Shown here one piece after another: positions 10,098-18,990 of a DNA stretch of 64,000 bases. Every line of letters starts with the position of its first letter. Position 1 is the first letter of the stretch. The notes beneath the pieces were generated by a model. It did no database searches, was not told the origin of the DNA, and worked only from the letters and a program-made list of their open reading frames with translations. Both the position numbers and the translations under genes were made by a program. Source of the stretch: Incurvaria masculella (Eukaryota > Arthropoda > Insecta > Lepidoptera > Incurvariidae); the NCBI GenBank assembly GCA_946894095.1, contig OX335660.1:9615001-9679000 (forward strand), in the 5' to 3' direction.

Positions 10098-11140
10098 CTG
10101 GGTCCGTCACTTGAACTGTTACTTCTATTTTCAAAATAATAATGACAGCGCGCCAAATTTTGGTGAAACGTCAATTTGTTTCATTGTTTTTAAGTGGGCG
10201 AAAAGAACGGGAACAAATTTGAATTGTATAATAAATTTTCGCAATGGATATTAAACCTAACATTGTGATCGTTTTGTATTTGACCGGAAAATCACAACCA
10301 GTCATCGTTCGGGAGCTCCGACATTTACATGTGAACAAAATCTTAGTGCATCGAACCATTAAGCGTTATAACCTAGTATTGCTAAACGGCATAGAGGCGG
10401 TCATCCGAAAATAGCAGTATCACATGATATGGTTCGAAAGGTAAAGGCTCGAATTCAAGGAAATCCTCACCAGTGTTCTGCAAAATTTGCGAAAAGTCAG
10501 ACAATACCCGACTCAAGTAATCGGCGCATACTGAAACAAAAAGAAATGCAACTGAAGCCCTACCAACAAGATACAAAAATTACAGCATCTTAGTTCAGCG
10601 CAGAAGGCAGTTCGACTACAAAGAGCTGAAGCAATGAAAGTCTTGCGTGGCGATCTGGAAAACATTGTTTTTTCTGATGAAAAAATGTTTACTGTCTAAC
10701 AGTATATAAACAAACAACATTTTCGTGTTTGGCTACAGGGCAAATCCAACGAGAATTTAGACGATGGAGTTCCCGTTCGTAAGCAAGCGCCCGCTTCTGT
10801 TATGGTCTCGGCTGCAGTGACCGCAAATGGTCGCTATTCACTCGTGTTTATCGAGAAGGGCGTCAAAGTCAACCAGCAAGTGTGTGCAAAAGGTGTTAAA
10901 TGATGCACTCATACCATGTGCACGTGTAAACAATGCAGTACGAAACGCTGGACGTTCCAACAACACTCAGGATCGTCTCAGAAAGCTCTTATCTATGGAT
11001 CAAAGGAGGCTATATCGAACAATAACAATTATTGTCTTAAAATTAAATGTTTTATTGTGATATAATTTTTAACGAACCGTACTTCAATTAACTAAATAAC
11101 ATCATTTTTAAATTGGTAACACTTCGAGTGACGGATCCTG
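10098..11140 (+). mobile_element. Tc1-like (IS630-Tc1) transposon, decayed, TSD TA
   Basis: The left end CTGGGTCCGTCAC is mirrored by GTGACGGATCCTG on the right, with imperfect inverted similarity for about 40 bp. TA dinucleotides flank both ends (10096-10097 and 11141-11142). The 1043-bp interval encloses a broken transposase reading frame in the same orientation as expected. Divergence between the TIRs and multiple coding lesions mark it as long inactive. Confidence 0.8.
10244..11022 (+). pseudogene. Tc1-like transposase pseudogene
   Basis: From ATG 10244 the frame gives an N-terminal helix-turn-helix region (VIVLYLTGKSQPVIVREL). After frameshifts comes the first catalytic region with FSDEKMFTV, followed at once by an in-frame TAA near 10698. 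Beyond it SVMVSAAVTANGR and an EKGVKVNQQV stretch are recognisable. A G insertion near 10890 shifts the frame again. The region that should hold the remaining two catalytic acids is mostly deleted, and a KGGYIEQ-like C-terminus appears near 11005-11022. No functional transposase can be made from this copy. Confidence 0.75.
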
Positions 11141-11233
11141 TATATAACCACAGGATTTAAGTGTCGAACTGTTCGCTTATAAATTTAGTGTAACTGTAAT
11201 CAACGATGATGAGAGGGAGATTCTAAAAAAACC

Positions 11234-11452
11234 ATATGTAGGGTGTTAACGGAGATATGGTCCAAAAGCTAACCACGTATTCCTCGGCATATTTGGAGCT
11301 AAAAAGGTAGAAGATATTTTGTTGTACGACTTGAAAAAGATTTTCCCCATACATTTTAAATACCTACAAATGAAATGTATATCCTTTTTGTTTCAAATAT
11401 GCCAAGGAATACGTTAACGTTTGGACCATACCTCCACTAAAACCTTGTATAT
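11234..11452. mobile_element. MITE with ~65-bp terminal inverted repeats
   Basis: ATGGTCCAAAAGCTAACCAC near the left end pairs with the complement of GTTAACGTTTGGACCAT near the right end, and a CGGCATATTTGGA / CAAATATGCCAAGG block continues the pairing. A related scrap (GGAGGGATGGTCCAAACGTT) lies at about 51222-51256. No ORF. Confidence 0.7.
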
Positions 11453-11597
11453 ATCGGCATATGATCAAAATTCGTTGAATGAGGGAATCTCATTCCATGA
11501 ACTGATGACTTAATTAAAGCCTTAAAGATAACATGAAGAAACTTTTAGAAAATGTAGTTTTGTTTTAATATCAATCAAAAAATTCTATTTGTTACAC

Positions 11598-11975
11598 CTC
11601 GTAGTGTAGGGACTAAAATATTGCCTTTCATGCAAGAGGTTATGGGCTCAAATCCTCGCATCTGTTATACACCACCTTTATCTTGCGAGTTGTTCATGGT
11701 TCGGAACCCATGTAAAACTGTAGGTCACCTTACCCTACTAGGTGACAGGGTTAATCCCGCCTGGGTTGGTATCACCGCATTAGGAAAAACTATGGACGAA
11801 GTGGCAATAGATCATTGTCTGTATTTTCCACCCATGGTATCCGTGTGCAGCCGTGATTCTGTGTAAAGGAAGGTCCTGACCTGTCACCTAATTCCTTCTG
11901 GAATTTGTTGAATTAGGCTTATATGATGACGGTAGTTGTGTTACATTAGCCATCCATGTCAGGTTCAATAATAAT
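11598..11975 (+). mobile_element. SINE, near full length, tRNA-like head
   Basis: Forward copy. The head shows a worn box A (CGTAGTGTAGGGA) and a box B-like GGGCTCAAATCC about 40 nt later. The body runs through GGTTAATCCCGCCTGGGTTG, an AAGGAAGGTCCTGACC block, and the 3' end TTAGCCATCCATGTCAGG. The ORF passing through it (81 residues) is incidental. Confidence 0.75.
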
Positions 11976-12067
11976 ACCTAACCTTACTTTCGTTGTAATT
12001 TATTAACGTGCAGATATTTAAATGATAAATGCATGCTCTACGAAAACTAAAAATAATTAAAATAAAA

Positions 12068-12852
12068 CAAATTATTTAAAAATATAAAAAACCCGACAGC
12101 GTAAAAAATTGTAACTTAAAATTGACTTAGTAAAGGAACTGAAAAGATAGAAACAAGTTGAAAAATTAAATATTTGTTGTGTTTGAATGATCATGGTTGA
12201 CAGTGTTTACAAACGCAGTCGGAGGCATAAGATACATTAACTACGATTTATATTTGTAATGGTGTGCCTATGCAAATTTCACGATGGTCGGTTGAGTTCG
12301 CGAAACAGACAAACTTACTTTCGTATTTATTATATGACAGTTAGGAGATTATAATTTGTCTCAATAAGTATATTTTTGCTATACCCATATAACTAAGAAA
12401 ATCGCTAGTCATTAATAATGGAATGTATTGGGAAATATATAATATATCATTATATAATTCATGTTGTGCATCAAATAGTTTAACTATGATTTATATATTT
12501 TTTTTGTTATTAAATTCATTGAAAGTGTACCTATGTAAATTTCATGATGATCGGTGACACCGAGAACGAGAAAAAAAACCTCACTTTAGACATAAAAATG
12601 AAAGATAGGATATTGGAACTTCCCCCACCACGTATTTTCTTGCTCCACCGAAATAATCCATAAAATCGCTAGTCATTTACTATGGAACGTACTGGGGCTA
12701 TTTGATGCCTCCGACTGCGTTTGTAAACACTGTCAACCATGATCATTCAAACACAACAAATATTTAATTTTTCAACTTGTTTCTATCTTTTCAGTTCCTT
12801 TACTAAGTCAATTTTTTACGCTGTCGGGTTTTTTATATTTTTAAATAATTTG
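12068..12852. mobile_element. Large foldback element with ~150-160-bp inverted arms
   Basis: The left arm (12068-12228) and right arm (12705-12852) are near-perfect reverse complements. They include AACCCGACAGCGTAAAAAAT, a GATCATGGTTGACAGTG block and GCAGTCGGAGGCAT. The left arm has an extra ~13 bp. The interior contains a diverged direct duplication: AAATTTCACGATGGTCGG / AAATTTCATGATGATCGG, and AAATCGCTAGTCATT twice. No coding capacity. Confidence 0.8.
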
Positions 12853-13287
12853 TTTTTTAAACCTTATCTCCATCTGCAACCACACGTATAGAGGAATCTG
12901 GGTACATGTTACTCACTCCCTAATGTAAGCTGTCAATCATAAGCCAGTTTCACCGGTAACACGTTGATTGTCAATACAGCAGCAGAATGGAGAGGATATT
13001 GCCTCTTTCCTTTTCTCGCGAAATGTTATTCCCCTACAATTATGTCGTTTGTACACGCACTACGATTTGTTCGGTCTTGTCTGTAACTGGGAATTTTTAT
13101 TAAAATTATATTACAGGATAGATAGGTATGTACATCTACCCCTACTATTTGTGGGGATAAGGGGTCGATATGCTTTGTGCTATGTGGGTTCCGGTAATTA
13201 AAACGAAGACCACTGAATTTATTACCGTGCATGTAATCCCGCTCGTAGGCAAATTGTCCGTGTTTTATTCAGTACAATTTAGAGGTG
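12853..13287. other. No gene recognised
   Basis: Two overlapping short frames on opposite strands, neither with recognisable content. Confidence 0.35.
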
Positions 13288-13390
13288 CAACAAAGGAAAG
13301 GGCCTGGCATGGAACCTAGTTCCCATGTGGTGTATTGGGATTATATTTTAACAATGGGGATGGTGGTAAGCCATCCATGTTCTTCTTAAT
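13288..13390 (+). mobile_element. SINE 3' fragment
   Basis: Forward 3' portion with GGGCCTGGCATGGAACCTAG, CCCATGTGGTGTATTGGG and AAGCCATCCATGTTC. Head and central body are missing. Confidence 0.65.
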
Positions 13391-13502
13391 AATATTGTTC
13401 TATTTAATTTTGCAAATTAGGTGGGCGAAAGCACTTTTGAAACATATTATGCCGCTACAATAATTTAAATATATTGATAAAAAATAAAATGCTAGTTATG
13501 AT

Positions 13503-13755
13503 TGTGCCTGCGCGGAGTCGTATTCACTACGTATAATATTCACAACGTATAATCTTATTTTTTTCCAAAAAATTAAAACCATGCATAACGTATAATAGTC
13601 ACAACGTATAATGTTATACGTTGTGCATGAATAAAGTTTAAAAATAAAATCAACTCTTTGCATCATGCATAACGTATAATAGTCACAACGTATAATATTC
13701 CTAACATGAATTCACAAAAAAAGAAAACCATGCAGAACGTATAATATGCAAAGAA
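13503..13755. repeat. Cluster of ACGTATAAT palindromic motifs, locus 1
   Basis: About seven direct and one inverted copy of an ACGTATAAT word occur in ~230 bp, often in pairs (GCATAACGTATAATAGTCAC then AACGTATAAT), with A/T-rich ~40-bp spacers between pairs. The same organisation recurs in the opposite sense at 52914-53140. Not a CRISPR array: spacers are low-complexity and the repeats are short and variable. Confidence 0.6.
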
Positions 13756-14686
13756 GCACTGCATAAAGCGCCCTAATAACGATACATTTAAGGCTGAAAT
13801 TGCTACGAATCGATATTTGTCAAAGAGTAACAAATGACTACAATTTCGAAAGGCCACCTTACTGTGATGATTTTAAGTCTGTAATTGCCTCAAATAAATT
13901 TATTTATTCTCAAAACGTTTGGACAACTGCATTTCAGCATGTCGTAGTCCACTTCATAATATCGTAATATGGTTGGCGACATTATTGTTACGGTAACTAT
14001 GTTGCTGATATTATTTTAATGCATGAATGAAGTATGTATGTATGTATGTACCTACGAAAAGAATTTCCACAATTCCATCTACCGCTATCTAGCCGAGAGG
14101 CAGGCAGCCTAGTAAGCCTAGTGTGCGTGCGTAACACAGGCTGTGATGTCTGGTGACTAAGCCCCGGTTACACGAAGAGACGGCCGATTCAATCAATGTT
14201 CAAACACGTCACTTTTAGTGATCCGCATAGAGTTCCTTCCATACTGTCCACACAAAGTGACGTGTCTGATCATACTTTGACGTTGATTTTTTATTATTTC
14301 GTGCACTCGGCCCTAAGACTATAGGCTCGATGCGAGACATTTCTTATAAATTAATCTATTTCAGATTTTTAAAGCAGTGTTGCCAGGTATTCCTTGTTAC
14401 CGAACTATTCGGCATTTCAGCCTGTTGTTTGCGGTTTATTATAAAAAAACACAGATCGATTGGTTTAAGGTAACAAACGTGTCGAATGGTGCAACTAATA
14501 ATTTTCGTGTACAAAATACCTTAACCAGGCAAAGTGCGGATTTTTTCCAATTTAATGCGGCTACCGTCGGCACCCATGTAAAACCGTTAGTCCCTTTCAC
14601 AAGTAAACGCATTTTTTTATTGAAAATGCGGATTAAAACTACTAAGGCCTTTTGTTCTACTTAAGCCCTATCTAGCCTGATTTTAT
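13756..14686. other. No gene recognised; contains (TATG)n and a small inverted repeat
   Basis: A (TATG)n tract lies at about 14031-14052. ACACGTCACTTTT near 14203 is mirrored by AAAGTGACGTGT near 14257, suggesting a worn ~150-bp MITE at about 14160-14310. A 95-residue frame at 14377-14664 has no recognisable content. Confidence 0.35.
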
Positions 14687-14787
14687 GACCTCCAGCTACC
14701 TGAAATCCGATGGTTAACTTTCGGTTACATTGCGTATTTACATGGTGTACCTGAAAGATAACTTTGGTATTTTTATAGCTGGAAGTG
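14687..14787. mobile_element. Short MITE, copy 2 of 2
   Basis: Related to 9126-9215: shares GACCTCCAGCTA, CGGTTACATTGC and AAAGATAACTTTGG, and ends in TATAGCTGGAA. Confidence 0.6.
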
Positions 14788-15059
14788 TTGCAAACGGGCA
14801 TTAGTGAACAGATTTGACTAATCGGTTGCACGCCAACTCTTGATATGGCATCTAAATACCTTCGGAAATGCTACATATACTCCACTGGACGTGGTTCAAT
14901 ACTTACAAGCAGTTGTATCTGGAAATCATGTGAAGACAGCCTCCGCTGGAACGTATCTCGATCTTTCGTCCTAGTTGCGCGAAATTTTAGGATAACCATT
15001 ACTCAATTAACCTTTCATTTGATCTTTGGATTTATACAGGTACATATATTTATTTAAAT

Positions 15060-15246
15060 GGGGACGCATCATTAAGTCCAAAAAGCACAAGGTCAAAAAC
15101 CCACACCGTCCAAAATACTTACGAATACGGATATTTTTAATTGGGTTAGGTTAGATTATATGCATTTTATAATACACACGAAAAATATATACTTTTGGAC
15201 GTTCTGGGTTTTGGACCTTATGCTTTTTGGACTTCATGAAGGCGAC
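15060..15246. mobile_element. MITE with ~44-bp TIRs, copy 1 (short GGTTA core)
   Basis: AAGTCCAAAAAGCACAAGGT at the left is mirrored by ACCTTATGCTTTTTGGACTT at the right, with CCGTCCAAAAT / TTTTGGACG continuing inward. The core contains one GGGTTAGGTTAG tract. Compare 18600-18827. Confidence 0.75.
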
Positions 15247-15316
15247 ACATTTAAATGATATATTTTTTATAATTTCAATATTTTATTGAACATAAGAATC
15301 TGTATGTATTTTTTAC

Positions 15317-15833
15317 TGTACAGGTTAATTTTACAAGTGTGTCGTCATAGCCAAATCTGAAACTAGAAGAAATAGCGAAAACACTTTAAGGAGGCACGAG
15401 GCCGATTTTGATAAAACCTATAATTGCATTTTTAGATTCTTGAAATCACATTTTTTCTAGCCGGAAAAAATGCAGCCTTAGCCTATAGTGTCGCCTATAA
15501 GGAATAAATTCCGTGAAGTAATCTTATAAGTACGGCAAAGTGAATGAAAGTGTTGACTTTTAATTAACTGATTACACACACACTTACATACACTCTTACC
15601 TTTGTACACCCACACACCCACGCCTATTACATAACATAGTGCTTTGCTACCGTCTGCTAAGTTCAACGGAACGTTGTGCAGAATCGTATTCTTTTGCAGG
15701 ATGTAGGAAATTTAATAATACAGTTATAGTTTTTATCAAAATCGGCCTAGTAACTACTTTCAGTATTTTTCGTTATTTCTTATAGTTTTGGATTTGGCCA
15801 TGAAAGCACACTTGAAAAATTCACCTGTATAAT
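15317..15833. mobile_element. MITE with ~100-bp TIRs
   Basis: ACAGGTTAATTTTACAAGTG at the left pairs with CACTTGAAAAATTCACCTGT at the right. Pairing continues through GGCCGATTTTGATAAAA / TTTTTATCAAAATCGGCC. A compact relative with the same termini is at 61738-61840. No ORF of interest. Confidence 0.75.
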
Positions 15834-16176
15834 ATCAATATGGTAAAATATAAAAAAAAAACAATTAGGTATAAGAATAAAAACAAACAAAAATTGAGAA
15901 ATTAATCATATTTCGTTATCTGAGATATTGCCATAAAAGATAATTCATACAATAATTGAAATTATTTTTAGAGAAATAGATGTTCCTCGTAATCTAAATT
16001 AAATAAATACATGACAGAAAAAAAACAACAGGACAATTTTGGAAAGAGACAACCTTTTTTTAGAAACATTTCTATAATTATATAACAAATAAGTTTATTT
16101 ACTAATTTTGATAAAATATAAGTATTATAGTTTTTGACAGGAATTTTGGATGCAAAGCAAATACATGTTCTGTATT
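15834..16176. other. No gene recognised
   Basis: Very AT-rich with A-runs; nothing identifiable. Confidence 0.4.
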
Positions 16177-16379
16177 GCCCTCCTTATTAAAAAGGAGGCA
16201 CATATGTAGTTACCGACTTTTGAATAAGGAGGGCAGTGTAGGTACAGTAGGAGACAGATCAAAGTGTACATTTACACGCAAAGTATACATTCAAACCTTA
16301 TCAAATATTACGAGCATAAAGAAACATCGTACAATTCAGACAACATTCAACTGGAAGTGGATTTGACTGTCTCCTACTA
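16177..16379. repeat. Two adjacent short inverted repeats
   Basis: GCCCTCCTTATT (16177) is mirrored by AATAAGGAGGGC ending at 16234. AGTAGGAGACAG (16247) is mirrored by CTGTCTCCTACT ending at 16379. They may be two small MITEs or the remains of one element. Confidence 0.5.
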
Positions 16380-16460
16380 GAAATTGTTTAGATTCTAAAT
16401 TGTTCCTCAATATAATATATTTCTACTTAAACCCAATAAACCCAAATTAAGGTGGGCACG

Positions 16461-16795
16461 TAAGCATTAGAAAATTCAAACGGTAGTTTACTAATCATTA
16501 GAAAACCACTATTTAATTTTACTTGATATTTGGTATCCAATATCAGATAACAAAAATCTGTGTTGGCATGTTAATTTTTTTCGATAAATGTATTCTACAA
16601 ACCACAGAGAAAACAAGATGTCTATGAAGATTTTCTTTTCACTTCTATGGTTGACTTTTCAAAATAACAAAAATGAGCAGACACAGATCTTTGTTGCCTG
16701 ATATAAGTTATAAAATATCAATGAAATTGGCAAATCGGTTTTCAAATATTAAGTCACCTACGTTTGTATTAGCAGCATAGCTTACGGCTCGCCGT
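16461..16795. mobile_element. MITE of the family at 44034-44347, diverged copy
   Basis: Shares GGTAGTTTACTAATCATT, a GGTATCCAATATCAGATAAC block, GACACAGATCTTTGTTGCCT and ACGTTTGTATTAG with the better copy at 44 kb. The TIRs are worn. Confidence 0.65.
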
Positions 16796-16984
16796 AGCAA
16801 ACAAAAACAGGTATTTGAATGACTCCTAAATGGAAGAACAATATTTTTATTTTAAAATATTATCATTGATTTTATTTTGTGTAAGAGAAATAAAAATGTA
16901 ATAGTAAACTAATGGAAGCCACTGCGGTGCTTGCATGGAAATATTGACCTTAGGTCATAATTGGTAATAAGGGATTACACTTTT

Positions 16985-17057
16985 ATTTGCATGGGTCGGA
17001 TGTGCATTTTGACCTGGGCCACCCCATGTCAAAATGCACATCCAACCCATGCAAATA
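16985..17057. repeat. Hairpin: 27-bp inverted repeat with 14-nt loop
   Basis: TTGCATGGGTCGGATGTGCA plus TTTTGAC is mirrored by GTCAAAATGCACATCC plus AACCCATGCAA with one mismatch, separated by CTGGGCCACCCCAT. It may be a tiny foldback insertion; no Pol III terminator follows directly. Confidence 0.7.
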
Positions 17058-17265
17058 TTCTTGGTTACAACATACAAAAATGAATGGACTTTGAGGCATA
17101 TATTGATAAGGAATGGTATGTTGGTTTTTGAAAAGCATTAGGAAGTTTTACAACCATGAATAGTGCTATAAACAAGAAAATCGTAAAAGAGCCAACGTAG
17201 TGTCTCTGTTTCAGATGAGGAAAAAATGCTTTTGTATGTCGGGCTGTTAAGATCGGGCTGTTAAG

Positions 17266-17480
17266 AACGGCCGGTTTGAAAACCGCTATTCCAATTAAAT
17301 TGATATTTAATATCTAATATCAGGCAACAAATATCTGTGTCTGCACGCATTAGTTTTTTTGAAAAATTCAAACCGATTGAAATGAAACCAAAAAGAAAAT
17401 GTTCATACGAATTTAGTTTTATCTGTGGTTTGACCCAGAATACATTTACCGGGAAAACAAAGACATGCAAAATTTTTTAA
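17266..17480. mobile_element. Half copy of the 44-kb MITE family
   Basis: GAAAACCGCTATTCCAATTA, a TATCAGGCAACAAATATCTG block and GTTTGACCCAGAATA match the first two-thirds of 44050-44230. The right terminal inverted repeat is missing. Confidence 0.65.
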
Positions 17481-17589
17481 AAATGTCAAATGTTCAAAAA
17501 GACAGACTCGCGAGTCAGAGAGCGAGTCAGAGAGCCATTAGTTTTATAATGAATTCGTGGCTTAAAATAGGCCTGTACACATCAGAGAC

Positions 17590-18015
17590 TACAAACGTAG
17601 TTAACTAATCATAAATCTTCTTAAGCGGGGCTTACGCGAACAATTTTGAAGAAAGATAACTTTTGAAAAACCTGTCGATGTGATCAGTGTTGTGTGTAGG
17701 GACATCCCTAGCAATTACTTAAATATAAATGTGAGGGTAGTTGGTGAAACTGCACGAACTACTCGGTGGCGAAGGCGAGCTGCTTCAGTTCTCCCGTGAC
17801 CACGATTGGATGCAACTCCTTTCGAAACGTCGGGTTTAAGAAAGGTATTTAAAAGTTATCTTTCTTCAAAATTGTTCGCGTAAGCCCCGCTTAAGAACAT
17901 TAATAATGTAGTTAACTAATCATTTGAAAACCACTGTTCCAATTTACTTGACATTTGATATATATTAATAGGCCAAACGTATCTATCTTTGTCTGCATGT
18001 CTACACAGTACATTT
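17590..18015. mobile_element. 44-kb-family MITE interrupted by a TTAA-flanked element
   Basis: The terminal motif ACAAACGTAGTTAACTAATC at 17590 breaks off at 17620. Similar family sequence (GTAGTTAACTAATCATTTGA, CCACTGTTCCAATTTACTTG) starts again after 17894 and continues to about 18000. The intervening interval is the inserted element listed separately. Confidence 0.6.
17625..17890. mobile_element. TTAA-flanked MITE (piggyBac-like), nested
   Basis: TTAA at 17621-17624 and 17891-17894 brackets perfect inverted termini GCGGGGCTTACGCGAACAAT / ATTGTTCGCGTAAGCCCCGC. The pairing continues for about 50 bp. TTAA target sites are characteristic of piggyBac elements, so this is probably a non-autonomous derivative. 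The 266-bp interior has no ORF. Confidence 0.75.
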
Positions 18016-18599
18016 ATTCACAGACAAAACAAAATGTGTATGAACATTATAATTTAGCTTTCATTCGATTCTGTTTATATTTATCAAAAGATATTTTTTT
18101 TCCGAAGCTGTACATTCGAAGTGCCCCACGTGACATGAAGCAAACGTTTATATGTCACATTGTATGAGACTGCTGCACCGCTTCACCAGGCCCGGCGCTG
18201 CAGGTCAGGACGGTACCACCTCCTCTCCAGCACTTCAGCTGCTTTGAAGAGATCCGGAAAAAAGTAGAAAGGACATATCAGGGCTTTGAAGTTTGTAATT
18301 TAGTAAATAAAGGGAATTATCGTAACGCATGAATTAAGGGATGCATGTCTGCAGATGTCCATACATACATAGACATAGGACAACTTAAATACATACACAT
18401 ATTCACATACAGGGTTCAAATGAATAAAGTAAAACTCAATGATAAAAAAAGCACATTCATATAATAAGCATATAACATGAAACATGTATGTCTGAAGATA
18501 TTTTACTGAGATTATTTGTGAGGAAGGAAAATAAAGAGATTCTAGTAATGGTAAACATGTTATGGTAAGATGTGCTGAGTTTGGCAAATCAGAATAAAG
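18016..18599. other. No gene recognised
   Basis: A 95-residue minus-strand frame at 18300-18587 has low-complexity composition and no recognisable domain. I do not call it a gene. Confidence 0.35.
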
Positions 18600-18827
18600 G
18601 GGGACGCATCATAAAGTCCAAAAAGCACAAGGTCCAAAACCCATACCGTCCAAAATACTGACGAATACAGATATTTTTAATTGGGTTAGGTTAGGTTAGT
18701 TCAGGTTAGGTCAGTTTAGGTTAGGTTAGGTTAGATTACTTGCATTTTTTAACACACATGAAAAATACATACTTTTGGACGCTCTGGGTTTTGGACTTTA
18801 CGCTTTTGGACTTTATGAAGGCGACCC
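18600..18827. mobile_element. MITE with ~44-bp TIRs, copy 2 (expanded TTAGG core)
   Basis: Same family as 15060-15246 with matching ends (GGGACGCATCAT, AAGTCCAAAAAGCACAAGGT) and a GAAGGCGACCC finish. The core GGTTA tract is expanded to about 50 bp at 18683-18735, with GGTTAGGTTAGGTTAG runs at each end. Confidence 0.75.
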
Positions 18828-18879
18828 GAATAAAGAACACAAGAAACAACAACTCTCAACATGACCCGCTTAAAACATG

Positions 18880-18990
18880 AAAGATCATGTTCATAAAGTG
18901 AAGGTCCTGGCAGGGCACATAATTCCTTCGGAATTGCGATGTGTCAGGCTAATATCATAACAGAGGGTGTGGAATTCGCCATCCTTGTCA
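18880..18990 (+). mobile_element. SINE 3' fragment next to the satellite
   Basis: Forward piece beginning near TTCATAAAGTGAAGGTCC and running through AATTCCTTCGG to CGCCATCCTTGTC. It lies about 50 bp upstream of the first recognisable satellite monomer and has the same orientation as the monomer/SINE match. Confidence 0.65.

Noticed and set aside
13503..13755. Second CRISPR-like candidate (ACGTATAAT repeats)
   Set aside because: Repeats are short and variable, spacers are low complexity, and an opposite-orientation cluster exists at 53 kb; a eukaryotic repeat is far likelier.
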